Shown: positions 25,801 to 34,834, counted from the first letter of the stretch. The stretch: DNA of 64,000 nt from an uncultured bacterium (GCA_905214865.1 CAJMNO010000006.1:40571-104570), one strand, 5' to 3'. A program made the numbers and translations. Notes: generated by a model from the sequence alone, not told the origin.

Positions 25801-27633
25801 TTAGAAGCCGCCAGCCGCCTTCTTGGCTTCGTCGGCCTTGGCCTGGGCCTCCTGCGCAGCCTTGTCGGCAGCATCAGACGCCGCCTTGGCCTCGTCGTAG
25901 GCCTTCTGCGCCTTGTCGAGCGCCTCCTTCAGAGTGGCCTTCTTCTGTGAGGGCGTGCCGGCCTCCGCCTTGGCGGCGAGGGTGCGGAAGTAGTTCGTGG
26001 TGCCGGCGACGTCACCGTCGACGCCGCTGCTGTGGCCGCCCGCCGCGTCGGCATACATGTAGATAGGGACGCTCTCGCTGTGGCCCATGCCAATGTACTT
26101 GGCAGAGCTGGTGAGGCTAGTCCAGTGACCATAAACGGTAAAGCCACCCTTGGCGGCATAGACGTATCCGTTGATGTTGCCCACGTACTCGTTGTAGAAC
26201 GCATGGATTGAGGGCTCGTTGGACCAATCCACGACTGCGAGGGCCGCCCTGTACTCGTCCGAAGCAGGTGTGTACTTGCCGTCTGCGACCTTGTAGCCGT
26301 TGGTGGCGTAGGCCTCGGCATCCTCCTTGAAGTCGTCTCGCTCGGAGAGCCAGCCATCGACGGCGTCACCATAGTATGAGCCCTTGTGATAGCCCCACGA
26401 GAGATCCTTGAACCCAGCGCAGCCCCAGAAGCTCGTGTGGTACTCGAGGGTGCCGTCGTCGACGAGGTCGCACTCGAGCATCTGTCCTGCCATCTCGTAG
26501 CCGCTCACGGTCATGGCATCGAGGCCGTGCGAAGTGCGGTACTGGTTGAGCTTGTCGATGTAGTCGAGCGCGGCGAGGAAGTTGTCGTAGGTCATGCTCG
26601 ACCCGTTGGCCTTGTTAGTCACACTCGAGTTGAGGGTGCTCGAATATGTCTGCGCGGCCCACTCCGAGTACTTGCCGTTCGAGATGGAGTCGAGGAACTC
26701 CGCCATGGTCAAGACGCCGGTGGCGGCGGGCTCTGTATCGTAGGCCTTCTGCGCGGCGTCAAGGGACGCCTTGGCCTGTGCCGTGGCGGCGTCCTTTGCG
26801 TCTGCGTCCGCCTTGGCGGCATCGGCAGCCTTCTGGGCCTCCTCGGCCTTCTTCTGCGCCTCGGTGCGCGCGACATTCACGGTGACGCGCACGGCGTCGG
26901 TCGTACCGTCGGGGTACTTGACCCTGACCGTTCCGGTGGACGTGCCCTCGCGGGAGGTATCGGGAGCCGAGGCCCACGAGAAGGTCGTGCCGTCGGGCAG
27001 CGCCGCGGCGTTGGCGATGGCAGACTTAGCATCGACCGAGAACCTGAGTGCGACGCTGAGGTTAGCCGGCTTGGGCTCGTAGACATTAGCGAGTGGGTCC
27101 TGCCTCGCCCCCTTGGTGGTGCCGTACCAGGCGGTGCCCTCAAAGTTCCAGCCGACCCTCACGAGGTAGTCGCTCTCGGCCCTGCTCGTGGTGTAGTTGT
27201 GGGCACCGGCCTTCGCGTTGGGGTTGTACTGCCGGTAGAGGGTCACGGCCTTGGTGTCAGAGCTGTACCAGCCGATTCCCTCGTAGTTCCAGCCCACGCT
27301 CACGAGGTAGTCTCGCTCGCCTTTGCTCATCGTGTAGTGGTGGTCGCCGGCGTTGGGGTTGTAGAGACGGTAGACGGGCGTCGTTGACTTCACGGGTGCC
27401 ACCCAGCCCTCGCCCTCGGAGCGCCAGCCAAGGCTCACCAGGTGGTCGCGCTCCGCGTCGCTGCCCGTGTAGAAGTGCTCGCCGCTGTTGGGGTTGTACA
27501 GGCGGTGCATGGGCTGGGTCCCCTTCCAGTCCGCCGCCATGGCAGGAGTCGCCGCGATCGCACCGAACCCGAGACCCGCTGCGATGGCGACCGATGCCAC
27601 TGCGCCAGCGAGGCCGAGTGAGTTCTCTCTCAT
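25801..27633 (-). CDS. Secreted protein with DUF5648 repeats, Rib-like domain and CAP-like domain
   Basis: A 610-residue exported protein. A signal peptide (MRENSLGLAGAVASVAIAAG, cleavage near ATPAMAA) is followed by three DUF5648-type repeats (HRLYNPNSGEHFYT, YRLYNPNAGDHHYT, YRQYNPNAKAGAHNYT, about 45-170), a Rib/DUF1542-like strand domain (TVRVKYPDGTTDAVRVTVNV), an Ala/Lys coiled coil (about 260-310), and a CAP/SCP-like domain (LDYIDKLNQYRTSHGLDAM, YEMAGQMLECDL). The end is another Ala-rich coil without an LPxTG sorting motif, so it is probably released or held by the coil. Host- or matrix-contact function is inference. Confidence 0.8.
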   Translation of the reverse strand: MRENSLGLAGAVASVAIAAGLGFGAIAATPAMAADWKGTQPMHRLYNPNSGEHFYTGSDAERDHLVSLGWRSEGEGWVAPVKSTTPVYRLYNPNAGDHHYTMSKGERDYLVSVGWNYEGIGWYSSDTKAVTLYRQYNPNAKAGAHNYTTSRAESDYLVRVGWNFEGTAWYGTTKGARQDPLANVYEPKPANLSVALRFSVDAKSAIANAAALPDGTTFSWASAPDTSREGTSTGTVRVKYPDGTTDAVRVTVNVARTEAQKKAEEAQKAADAAKADADAKDAATAQAKASLDAAQKAYDTEPAATGVLTMAEFLDSISNGKYSEWAAQTYSSTLNSSVTNKANGSSMTYDNFLAALDYIDKLNQYRTSHGLDAMTVSGYEMAGQMLECDLVDDGTLEYHTSFWGCAGFKDLSWGYHKGSYYGDAVDGWLSERDDFKEDAEAYATNGYKVADGKYTPASDEYRAALAVVDWSNEPSIHAFYNEYVGNINGYVYAAKGGFTVYGHWTSLTSSAKYIGMGHSESVPIYMYADAAGGHSSGVDGDVAGTTNYFRTLAAKAEAGTPSQKKATLKEALDKAQKAYDEAKAASDAADKAAQEAQAKADEAKKAAGGF

Positions 27634-27654
27634 GGTCCCTCTCCCCTCCCCCAT

Positions 27655-28044
27655 CGGGCCACCCGACTTGGCCCGGCTTCAGGAAACAGAATATGATGCG
27701 CCAGTCTTCCTGTGATGGTAGGAATCCGCGTGCGGCGTAAGGTTTAGCAGTTGGGCTCTGGGCTTGGGGCACGCCCCGTAAACCCAACGTCATGCTCCTG
27801 CAAGAACATTAACCAGAGCTCTCGTAGCGCCTTGAGTTGTCCAGATGGAGTACGCTTCGGATAATTTGGAAACCAACCCTGAGCGTGAGTTTTTACAGGG
27901 CCTCTTTTGACCCACGTGTAGGTAAGTTTCACGTGGGTGTTTTGCCGCTCTGAGCGCGAACGCAACAATCAAGGTGAAGTGGCTTGCCGCTAGCCTACAA
28001 AGTTGTTACGAGTCTCGCCAGAATGCCAAGCTTTAGATTCTGCT
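27655..28044. other. Gene-free stretch before the surface-protein gene
   Basis: No supported gene in 390 bp. A hairpin at 27911-27937 (CCCACGTG / CACGTGGG) is followed on the plus strand by TGTTTT, and may end transcription in one direction. A short minus-strand frame at 27744-27968 (THVKLTYTWVKRGPVKTHAQ...) could be a remnant gene but lacks support. The promoter of the surface-protein gene should lie near 27680, but I cannot pick it. Confidence 0.4.
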
Positions 28045-28314
28045 CTATCTTCTCTTATATATCTCGCGGCAGTGGCCAACCTCAAGGGCGAGAACCACGA
28101 GCTCCTCATCGCGGATCTCACAGAGCACGCGGTAGTCGCCCACGCGGTAGCGCCATGCGCCGGAAAGGCTCCCCGTGAGTCCCTTTCCATGTGCACGCGG
28201 GTCTTCGCAGCCATCGACATTTTTCAACAGCCAAGCCACTAGGATACGCCGCACCCCAGCATCCATCTTGGCAAGCTGTCTGTCAGCCTTCTTTGAGAAG
28301 ACGAGCCGCCACAT
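28045..28314 (-). CDS. relE: RelE/ParE-superfamily toxin
   Basis: An 89-residue toxin of the RelE/ParE fold. MWRLVFSKKADRQLAKMDAGVRRILVAWL opens with the usual strand and two helices; LSGAWRYRVGDYRVLCEI is the diagnostic central block with the arginines that RelE uses to cut mRNA on the ribosome. LEVGHCREIYKRR is the standard end. Its ATG shares one base with the antitoxin stop (TGATG), so it is coupled to it. RelE-type mRNase rather than ParE-type gyrase action is inferred from the RYRVGDYRV-x-I pattern and the H-R-E-Y ending. Confidence 0.87.
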   Translation of the reverse strand: MWRLVFSKKADRQLAKMDAGVRRILVAWLLKNVDGCEDPRAHGKGLTGSLSGAWRYRVGDYRVLCEIRDEELVVLALEVGHCREIYKRR

Positions 28315-28538
28315 CAGAGGTACTTTCGCGCGATCTCTGCCGCCGCAACCGTCTTGGGATCGTCATCGAACTCTGCCTTGGCCCTCTTCCAATCCTCCAG
28401 GTCGAGTTCGTCCTCGATCCTCTCGAGGGCGCTCCTCCGCATGAACTCGGAGGCAGACATGCCGAAAGTCCTTGCATAGTCGGTTACCAGCCGCTTTTCG
28501 CTCTCGTCCATGCGGATGGTCATCGTCGCACTCGCCAT
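28314..28538 (-). CDS. relB: RelB-like antitoxin (DUF6290 type)
   Basis: A 74-residue antitoxin. ATMTIRMDESEKRLVTDYARTFGMSASEFMRRSALE is a ribbon-helix-helix DNA-binding region, and the rest (DELDLEDWKRAKAEFDDDPKTV) is the acidic helix that wraps the toxin. The second of two close ATGs (28538) is preferred because AAGGAGG is eight bases away; the first (28544) is too close. A good TATAAT (28579-28584, minus strand) lies upstream. The pair is a type II module; autoregulation is expected from the family. Confidence 0.85.
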   Translation of the reverse strand: MASATMTIRMDESEKRLVTDYARTFGMSASEFMRRSALERIEDELDLEDWKRAKAEFDDDPKTVAAAEIARKYL

Positions 28539-28578
28539 CGTCATTGCCTCCTTGCCCCTCTGTAATACATTGTCACAC

Positions 28579-28584
28579 ATTATA
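28579..28584 (-). promoter_or_regulatory. -10 box of relBE
   Basis: TATAAT on the minus strand, with TTCGAT 17 bp upstream as a weak -35, in an AT-rich patch 41 bp before the antitoxin start. The interval contains an imperfect inverted repeat around TGTGTGACAATGTATTACA, a possible operator. Confidence 0.5.
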
Positions 28585-28607
28585 CCCATGTCACTCTGCC
28601 AATCGAA

Positions 28608-28642
28608 CGGGCGCCGCAGCCACCGAGGTGGTGCGGCGCCCG
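28608..28642. terminator. Strong hairpin after the aminotransferase gene
   Basis: CGGGCGCCGCA-CCACC and GGTGG-TGCGGCGCCCG pair almost perfectly across GA. It lies downstream of the HTH-aminotransferase gene and just upstream of the relBE promoter; there is no T-run. Confidence 0.55.
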
Positions 28643-28692
28643 CGCCATGGCAGGTTCAGGGGTTCACGCCCCCCGAAGTCGTTAGGCAATCC

Positions 28693-30237
28693 CTACTGCC
28701 GGTAGTACTCCAGGAAGTCGCCGATCTTGCGGATGGCCTCGCTCAGCACGCTCACGCGCGGCAGGTACACGATGCGGAAGTGGTCCGGCTTGTCCCAGTT
28801 GAAGCCCGTCCCCTGCACGATGAGGACCTTCTTCTCCCTCAGGAGGTCGAGGGCAAACTGCATGTCGTCGGTGATGTTGAACTTGTCGACGTCGAGCTTG
28901 GGGAAGCAGTAGAACGCCGCATGCGGCTTGACGCAGCTGATGCCGTCGATCTTTGCGAGCTCGTCCATGACGCAGTCGCGCTGGTCGAACACGCGGCCGC
29001 CGGGGACCAGGTAGTCCTTGACCGACTGGTGGCCCCACAGCGCCGTCTGCACCACGGACTGGGCGGGCACGTTGGAGCACAGGCGCATGTTGGACAGCAT
29101 GTTGATGCCCAGCATGTAGTCCTTGGCGATGCGCTTGTTGCCTGAGCACACCATCCAGCCAATGCGGTATCCGGCGATCATGTGCGACTTGGACAGGCCG
29201 CTGAACGTGACGCAGAACAGGTCGGGGGCAAGCGACGCGATGCTCGTGTGCTCCAGCCCGTCCATGATCAGGCGGTCGTAGATCTCGTCCGAGAAGATGA
29301 TCAACTGGTTCTCGCGCGCGACCTGCACGATCTCCTCGAGCACCTCGCGGGAGTACACCGCACCCGTGGGGTTGTTGGGGTTGATGATCACGATGGCCTT
29401 GGTGTTGGGGGTGATCTTCTTGCGGATGTCGTCGACGTCGGGGAACCAGTTGGCCTCCTCGTCGCAGCGATAGTGGACCGCCTTGCCGCCCGCCAGCGTT
29501 GCGCAGGCCGTCCACAGCGGGTAGTCCGGCATGGGGATCAGGATCTCGTCGCCGGTGTCCAGGAGCGCCTGCATGCACAGGTTGATGAGCTCGCTCACGC
29601 CGTTGCCCGTGTAGATGTCGTCCATGGTGACGTTGGGCAGGCCCCGCAGCTGCGAGTACTGCATGATCGCCTTGCGCGCGCTGAACAGGCCGCGGCTTGC
29701 CGAGTAGCCCTCGCACTCGGTGAGCTGGCTCGCCATGTCCTGCACCACCTCGTCGGGCGTGCGAAAGTCAAACGTGGCGGGGTTGCCGATGTTGAGCTTG
29801 AGGACCTGGGTGCCCGCCGCCTCCATGCGGTTGGCCTCGTCCACCACGGGACCGCGGACGTCGTACAGGACGTTGTCGAGCTTGCTGGACTTCTTGAACT
29901 CGCGCATGGCGCTTCCCTTCGGCTGTTGCCTTGACTCGTCGTCTCTCACCCTTGAGGTGCCGCTGGCGGTGGGTACCGCCCCCTCGTCGTCCGTCTGCCC
30001 GCCCAGCCACTCCGGGCTCGTCCCCAGCGCGTGGGCGAGAAAGGCGAGCATCTCACGCCGGGGCATGGTCTTGGCGCTCAGGTACTGGCTGAGCTGGCTC
30101 TTGCCCAGCTTGTGACCCTGCTCGCCGGCGATGCGCAGGAGGTCGACCTGCTTAAGGCCCCTCTGCTCCATCAGGCGCGAGAGCCGGCTGGCGAAGGTTG
30201 CCGTGCGCTGGTCCTCCTGGGCTTCCCTCTGTTCCAC
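28693..30237 (-). CDS. XRE-type HTH regulator fused to alanine-type aminotransferase
   Basis: A 514-residue fusion. Residues about 12-75 are an XRE helix-turn-helix (ASRLSRLMEQRGLKQVDLLR, then KLGKSQLSQYLSAKTMPRRE), joined by a 35-residue linker to a complete class I aminotransferase resembling AlaA/YfbQ. The latter starts at about MREFKKSSKLDNVLYDVRG, has NPNNPTGAVY, the cofactor lysine in FSGLSKSHMIAGYRIGW, and a normal end (FRIVYLPRVSVL). The GTG at 30237 is chosen because GGAGG precedes it; an ATG before the enzyme part also has a purine run, so a separate enzyme form is possible. The domain pairing suggests a sensor regulated by its substrate or product. Confidence 0.82.
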   Translation of the reverse strand: MEQREAQEDQRTATFASRLSRLMEQRGLKQVDLLRIAGEQGHKLGKSQLSQYLSAKTMPRREMLAFLAHALGTSPEWLGGQTDDEGAVPTASGTSRVRDDESRQQPKGSAMREFKKSSKLDNVLYDVRGPVVDEANRMEAAGTQVLKLNIGNPATFDFRTPDEVVQDMASQLTECEGYSASRGLFSARKAIMQYSQLRGLPNVTMDDIYTGNGVSELINLCMQALLDTGDEILIPMPDYPLWTACATLAGGKAVHYRCDEEANWFPDVDDIRKKITPNTKAIVIINPNNPTGAVYSREVLEEIVQVARENQLIIFSDEIYDRLIMDGLEHTSIASLAPDLFCVTFSGLSKSHMIAGYRIGWMVCSGNKRIAKDYMLGINMLSNMRLCSNVPAQSVVQTALWGHQSVKDYLVPGGRVFDQRDCVMDELAKIDGISCVKPHAAFYCFPKLDVDKFNITDDMQFALDLLREKKVLIVQGTGFNWDKPDHFRIVYLPRVSVLSEAIRKIGDFLEYYRQ

Positions 30238-30538
30238 GTGGCCTCCAAGTTCAATTTCTGGAATGTAAGAGTTCAATTTAAGAACTCGCATCCCGCGTGA
30301 ATTGAACTGAGGGTAGCACCATGGGAAGCGTTGGCAAGCGAGAAGTTCATTTTCACCCAATTGGAACGGCCACCGGCTGGCAGCCGGCGCTTCTCTCCCC
30401 CGGCATGAGAGCGCCCCGGACGCACGAGGCGCCCGGGGCGTTGAGTTCGGTGCCGACGACGGCGTGGTGGAGGAAGCCGGCCACGCCGTGTTGCCATACG
30501 CGGCTGGAGGCCGGGTGAAGCGAGAGACGACCCCGCCC

Positions 30539-31699
30539 CTACATCGCCGCGCGGAAGATGTTGACCACGTCGTCCTTGTCGAGCGGGACGTAGGCGTTGA
30601 TGGTGCGGCGCGCGGCCTTCTCGGCCATGACCTCAAAGTGCTCGTCGCTGGTGATGCCCACCGCGCGGAGGTTGGCGGGGAGCCCCATGGTCTTGAAGAA
30701 GAACTCGGAGGTCTTGGCGATGGCGTCGTGCGCGACCGACCAGTCGTCGCTGCCGACGAGCCCCCACACGTTGCGTCCGTAGGTGGCAAAGGCGGAGACG
30801 GTCTTGACGCTCAGGACGTAGTCCATCCAGACCGGCGTGAGGATGGCGAGGCCCTCGCCGTGGGTGATGTCGTAGAAGGCAGAGAGCTCGTGCTCCATGG
30901 GGTGCACGCACCAGGGGTCGGCGCTGCCCTCGGAGACCAGGCCGTTGATCGCGTGGCTGGCCGCCCACATGAGGTTGGCGCGCGCCTCGTAGTTGTCGGG
31001 CTCGGCGAGGGCGATGGGCCCGTTCTTGATCATCGTGCGCAGCAGGGCCTCGCAGAAGCGCAGCTGCACGTCGGCACCCTGCTCCTTGGTGAAGTAGTTC
31101 TCGAAGGTGTGGCTCATCATGTCGGCCGTGCCCGCCGCGGTCTGCCTGCGCGACACCGAGAAGGTGTAGGTGGGGTCGAGGACGGACATGGTGGGCTTGA
31201 GGCACTCTGCCGCCGTGCCCCACTTCTCGTTCTTGGTCATGTCGGAGATGACCGCCGCGGAGTCCATCTCGGAACCCGTGGCCGAGAGCGTGAGCACCGA
31301 GTAGATGGGTAGGGCGTCCTTGATCTTGGTGCGGTCGAGCACCAGGTCCCAGGCGTCGCCGTCGTACTTGGCGCCCGCCGCCACGACCTTGGCGCAGTCG
31401 ATGGTGGAGCCGCCGCCGATGGCGAGGACCATGTCGATCCCCTCGGACTTGCACGTCTCAACGCCGCGGCGGACCGTCTGGATGCGGGGATTGGGCTCAA
31501 CGCCGGAAAGCTCGCTCACCTGCACGCCGGCCTCGCCCAGGATGCGCAGGGCCTCGTCGTAGATGCCGTTGCGCTTGATGGAGCCGCCGCCGTACACCAG
31601 GAGCGCCTTGGTGCCGCTCTGCCTGAGCTCGGACAGGTGCGAGATCTGGCCCTTGCCAAAGTGGATGGTGGTGGGAATTGAGAACGTGAAGTTGCGCAT
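30539..31699 (-). CDS. Iron-containing alcohol dehydrogenase, butanol-dehydrogenase type
   Basis: The 386-residue group III alcohol dehydrogenase reduces an aldehyde with NAD(P)H. The opening FTFSIPTTIHFGKGQISHL, the cofactor loop AIGGGSTIDCAKVVAAGAKY and SATGSEMDSAAVIS are those of BdhA/YqhD-like enzymes. Metal ligands are supplied by DPWCVHPMEHELSAFYDITHGEGLAIL. AGGGGA precedes the ATG at 31699. The substrate is not clear from sequence; butanal or other short aldehydes from fermentation are likely. It stands alone, with 189 bp to the next gene. Confidence 0.88.
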   Translation of the reverse strand: MRNFTFSIPTTIHFGKGQISHLSELRQSGTKALLVYGGGSIKRNGIYDEALRILGEAGVQVSELSGVEPNPRIQTVRRGVETCKSEGIDMVLAIGGGSTIDCAKVVAAGAKYDGDAWDLVLDRTKIKDALPIYSVLTLSATGSEMDSAAVISDMTKNEKWGTAAECLKPTMSVLDPTYTFSVSRRQTAAGTADMMSHTFENYFTKEQGADVQLRFCEALLRTMIKNGPIALAEPDNYEARANLMWAASHAINGLVSEGSADPWCVHPMEHELSAFYDITHGEGLAILTPVWMDYVLSVKTVSAFATYGRNVWGLVGSDDWSVAHDAIAKTSEFFFKTMGLPANLRAVGITSDEHFEVMAEKAARRTINAYVPLDKDDVVNIFRAAM

Positions 31700-31892
31700 G
31701 CAAGTCCCCTTTCTGGTGTGACGCTTCCAAGAGCGTGCCGTCACCAGAATTGTAGGACGCTCCCGAGGAGGTCGTGCGCCGGGAGGGCGAGGCGAGACGA
31801 GCCGGCAACCTCGCGCATGGGCGCGTCGGCGGGTGGCGGGACGAGTGGGACGTGTCCCTGCCGGCGGGACGGGCCGCCAGCGGATGCCCCGG

Positions 31893-32366
31893 CTACTCTC
31901 GCCAGCCCTTGCAGACGTCGACCCACCCCAGCGAGTTCGCGACCCGGGGCAGCTGGTCAATGGTCACGTCCACGCCCGTGTTCTCGGAGCCCGCCGCGGG
32001 GCGCACGAAGTCGTAGCGCCGGAGCGAGACGTCCAGGTAGCTCTGCACGCCCTCGCGCACGTCGAAGGGACAGACGCCGCCCATGGGGTGCCCGACGCGC
32101 CCCTCCAGCTCGTCCGGGCTGATGAACGTGGGCTTGACGCCAAACTGGCGCTTGAACGCGGAGTTCCACACCTTGGCGTCTCCGGCGCACAGCACCAGCA
32201 CGGGGGTGCCCTTCACGTCGAAGGCCATGGTCTTGCCAATCTGGCCGGGCTCGAGTCCCGAGGCGTCTGCCGCCTGCTGCACCGTCGCGGTGGGGACGTC
32301 GTAGGTGATGATCTTGTCGTCCAGCCCAAAGCGGGCCAGGTACTCCCTCGTCGACTCGGCTGACAC
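31893..32366 (-). CDS. YbaK/EbsC-family aminoacyl-tRNA deacylase
   Basis: A 157-residue free-standing editing domain that hydrolyses wrongly charged tRNA, usually Cys-tRNA(Pro). The family motif is QIGKTMAFDVKGTPVLVLCAGD, with the essential lysine in GKTMAF, followed by GHPMGGVCPFDV and a C-terminal VDVTIDQLPRVANSLGWVDV. The start is a GTG at 32366 with GAGAGGAG upstream. Other members of this broad family act on different tRNAs, so Cys-tRNA(Pro) specificity is not assured. Confidence 0.87.
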   Translation of the reverse strand: MSAESTREYLARFGLDDKIITYDVPTATVQQAADASGLEPGQIGKTMAFDVKGTPVLVLCAGDAKVWNSAFKRQFGVKPTFISPDELEGRVGHPMGGVCPFDVREGVQSYLDVSLRRYDFVRPAAGSENTGVDVTIDQLPRVANSLGWVDVCKGWRE

Positions 32367-32611
32367 GGGCCGCTCCTCTCACTCGCACTGCCCTGCAGAG
32401 GGTAGCACGAGGCGAGAGGGGCGGCCCGAGTTTGCCCCAAGGGGTTAACGCTGCGGGGTCTGGCCACTGCGCGCGGATGACGGACGAGACGGCCGACTGG
32501 TGATGCGAGGCGTGAGTGGCTCGAGGCGGGGTGACGGCCCATGGCACGAGCCGCGCGGCAGACGTGCGTGTTCGCGATGCTGACCGGCGACTCTCGACGA
32601 GCGGCGCGAGG

Positions 32612-32929
32612 CTACTCGCAGGTGTGGCCGCCGCCAGGGGTGAAGGTGCAGGCACCGCCAGCCGCAGCCTCCTGCGCGGGGGCCTGGGTGCCCAGGCGAC
32701 CGGCCAGGTAGTCGATGATGTCGCCGCTCTCGTACAGCGGCTTGCCGTCGATCAGCAGGCAGGGGCACTGGCGCTTTCCGCCAATGCGCACCAGGTCGTC
32801 GCCGTTGGTCCCCTGCGTCACGTCCAGGTGCTCGATGCTGACGTCGTTCTTGTCCAGGAACGCGTCGACCTTGGCGCAGAACGGGCAGCCGGGCAGGACG
32901 TAGAGCTTGAGGTCGTCAAAGGTGGTCAT
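32612..32929 (-). CDS. Glutaredoxin-like protein
   Basis: A 105-residue thioredoxin-fold protein. The active site CPFC is in LYVLPGCPFCAKVDAFLDKN and the glutathione-binding region in CPCLLIDGKPLYESGDIIDYL (NrdH/Grx-like cis-proline region with QCPCLL). The last 20 residues (GGACTFTPGGGHTCE) have extra cysteines and His that may bind a metal. GGGAG precedes the ATG at 32929. It probably reduces disulfides in the cytoplasm, although many anaerobic actinobacteria lack glutathione, so the reductant may be thioredoxin reductase. Confidence 0.82.
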   Translation of the reverse strand: MTTFDDLKLYVLPGCPFCAKVDAFLDKNDVSIEHLDVTQGTNGDDLVRIGGKRQCPCLLIDGKPLYESGDIIDYLAGRLGTQAPAQEAAAGGACTFTPGGGHTCE

Positions 32930-33225
32930 GTGGGCTCCCATCGGGTTGTGTGGCAGGGACGTACCCTGCGTCTCTCTCCAAACTGTGATGCGTATACCCA
33001 CATTTTCACCTCGGGTGCGCGACGGACCCGAGTCCACGACAACGGCATGGGAGAGGAGCGGCGCGCCTCGGTCACGCGGATCCCGGCTTGGCGCCGGGGT
33101 CACGTGGGCCGCTACGGCCACGGGGACCCGCTGCCAGGGGGAGCGGCGGAAGGCCGGATTGCAACGCCCCTCTCCCCCGCCGTTTGTGGCACCATCGTCT
33201 GAACGATTTCGACGAGGGGAGAGCC

Positions 33226-34152
33226 ATGAGGGACCTGCAGGGAACATGCCGCATCGCGGTGGTTCAGAGCGAGCCGGTGCTGTTTGACCGCGAGGAGGGC
33301 ACGCGGCGGGTCGTGGAGCGCATCGACCGCATTGCCCGGGAGCATCCCAGCGACCTGATCGTCTTTCCCGAGCTGCTGATTCCCGGCTACCCCCACGGGA
33401 TGAACTTTGGCTTTGTGCTGGGCGCCCGCAAACCCGAGGGCCGCGGCGACTACCTGATGTACGCGCAGAACTCCGTGGTGGTGGGCGGCCCCGAGACCAC
33501 GGCGATTGGCAAGGCTGCCGCGCGCGCGAACGCGTGGGTGAGCGTGGGCATCTCCGAGCGGCACCCCACCAACGGCACGCTCTATAACACCAACCTGGTG
33601 TTTGCCCCCGATGGCAGCATCGACGCCCTGCACCGCAAGCTCAAGCCCACGGGGGCGGAGCGCCTGATCTGGGGAGACGCGCAGGACCACTACTTCCCCG
33701 TGTCGCAGACCCCGTGGGGCCCCATGGGCACGCTGATCTGCTGGGAGAACTACATGCCGCTCGCGCGCGTGGCTCTGTACCAGAAGGGCGTGACCATCTA
33801 CCTGGCCCCCAACACAAACGACAACCCCGAGTGGCAGGCGACGCTTCAGCACATCGCGATCGAGGGGCGCTGCTTTGTGGTCAACTGCGCGCCGTACATC
33901 CGGCGCGACGACTATCCCGAGGGCCTGGCGTACCCCGAGGAGGTGGAGGCGCTGCCGCAGACCGTCTATCGCGGCGGGTCCTGCGTGCTGGGGCCGACCG
34001 GCCACTACGTGACCCAGCCCATGTGGGACCGCGAGGACGTTGCCTACGCGGAGCTGGACATGGACGAGGTGGTGTCGTCCAAGTGGGAGTTTGACGCGGT
34101 GGGGCACTACGCGCGCCCCGACGCCGCGCGGCTGGAGGTCAGCGACCTGTAG
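33226..34152 (+). CDS. Nitrilase-superfamily hydrolase
   Basis: A 308-residue carbon-nitrogen hydrolase of the nitrilase branch. The Glu-Lys-Cys triad is visible: E49 in IVFPELLIPGYP, the lysine in LHRKLKPTGAER, and the cysteine in GTLICWENYMPLARVALY. LICWENYMPL is the aliphatic/aromatic nitrilase pattern rather than the amidase or NAD-synthase type. GAGGGGAGAG supports the ATG at 33226. A Nudix gene follows after 67 bp on the same strand. Nitriles, cyanoalanine or related plant and gut compounds could be substrates; which is unknown. Confidence 0.86.
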   Translation: MRDLQGTCRIAVVQSEPVLFDREEGTRRVVERIDRIAREHPSDLIVFPELLIPGYPHGMNFGFVLGARKPEGRGDYLMYAQNSVVVGGPETTAIGKAAARANAWVSVGISERHPTNGTLYNTNLVFAPDGSIDALHRKLKPTGAERLIWGDAQDHYFPVSQTPWGPMGTLICWENYMPLARVALYQKGVTIYLAPNTNDNPEWQATLQHIAIEGRCFVVNCAPYIRRDDYPEGLAYPEEVEALPQTVYRGGSCVLGPTGHYVTQPMWDREDVAYAELDMDEVVSSKWEFDAVGHYARPDAARLEVSDL

Positions 34153-34219
34153 CGGCGGGTCCGTGACGGGTACGAGGGTGTGTGGAGCGAAACCTACATT
34201 CTTGGGAGCGTGACCGACG

Positions 34220-34834
34220 ATGCGTCGTGACGGAAGCCAGCTGAGGGACAAGAACGGCCTAACCGAGGAGGAGTTCCTGGCGCGGTACACGCCCAAGAAG
34301 TACCCCCAGCCGTCACTTACCGCGGACATCTGCGTGTTCCGCCGCAACGAAGAGGGCACCCAGCTGCTGCTGGTGCAGCGCGGAGGCCACCCCTATCTGG
34401 GCTGCTGGGCCACGCCCGGCGGGTTCGCCAACCCCAACGAGACCGCGGACCAGTGCGCCGCGAGGGAGCTTGCAGAGGAGACGGGCGCGCAGGGGCTGGA
34501 CCTGGAGCCCCTGCGCCTGTACAGCACGCCCGGGCGCGACCCGCGCGGATGGACCGTCTCGTATGCGTTCGTGGCGCTTGACCGACGGGGCGTCACGGTC
34601 CACGCCGGCGACGACGCGGCGAGGGCGGTGTGGTTCGACGTCACGGCGAGGTCGGAGGGCGCGCGGGAGGAGCTGACCCTGAGCCATGGGGACGAGGTGC
34701 TGCGTGTGTCGTTTGGCGCCTCTCGCCTGCCGATCTCCGGACTTCCGCGGGCGACGGACGTGGAGGGCGACGGCCTCGCCTTTGACCACGCCAACATCGT
34801 CGCGGACGCCTGGCTCATGGTGCAGGGGCGCTAG
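34220..34834 (+). CDS. Nudix hydrolase
   Basis: This 204-residue protein carries a Nudix box, GFANPNETADQCAARELAEETGAQG, in the canonical G-x5-E-x5-UA-x-REUxEEU form (with GFANPNETADQCAARELAEE as the core). A strand-rich N-terminal part (SLTADICVFRRNEEGTQLLL VQRGGHPYLGCWATPGG) precedes it, as in NrtR/ADP-ribose type Nudix enzymes. The protein has no C-terminal winged helix, so it is a hydrolase rather than an NrtR regulator. The substrate is unknown. It lies 67 bp after the nitrilase gene. Confidence 0.85.
   Translation: MRRDGSQLRDKNGLTEEEFLARYTPKKYPQPSLTADICVFRRNEEGTQLLLVQRGGHPYLGCWATPGGFANPNETADQCAARELAEETGAQGLDLEPLRLYSTPGRDPRGWTVSYAFVALDRRGVTVHAGDDAARAVWFDVTARSEGAREELTLSHGDEVLRVSFGASRLPISGLPRATDVEGDGLAFDHANIVADAWLMVQGR

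Noticed and set aside
27744..27968. Small frame THVKLTYTWVKRGPVK as a gene or transposase remnant
   Set aside because: No ribosome site and no recognisable motif; may be chance or decayed.
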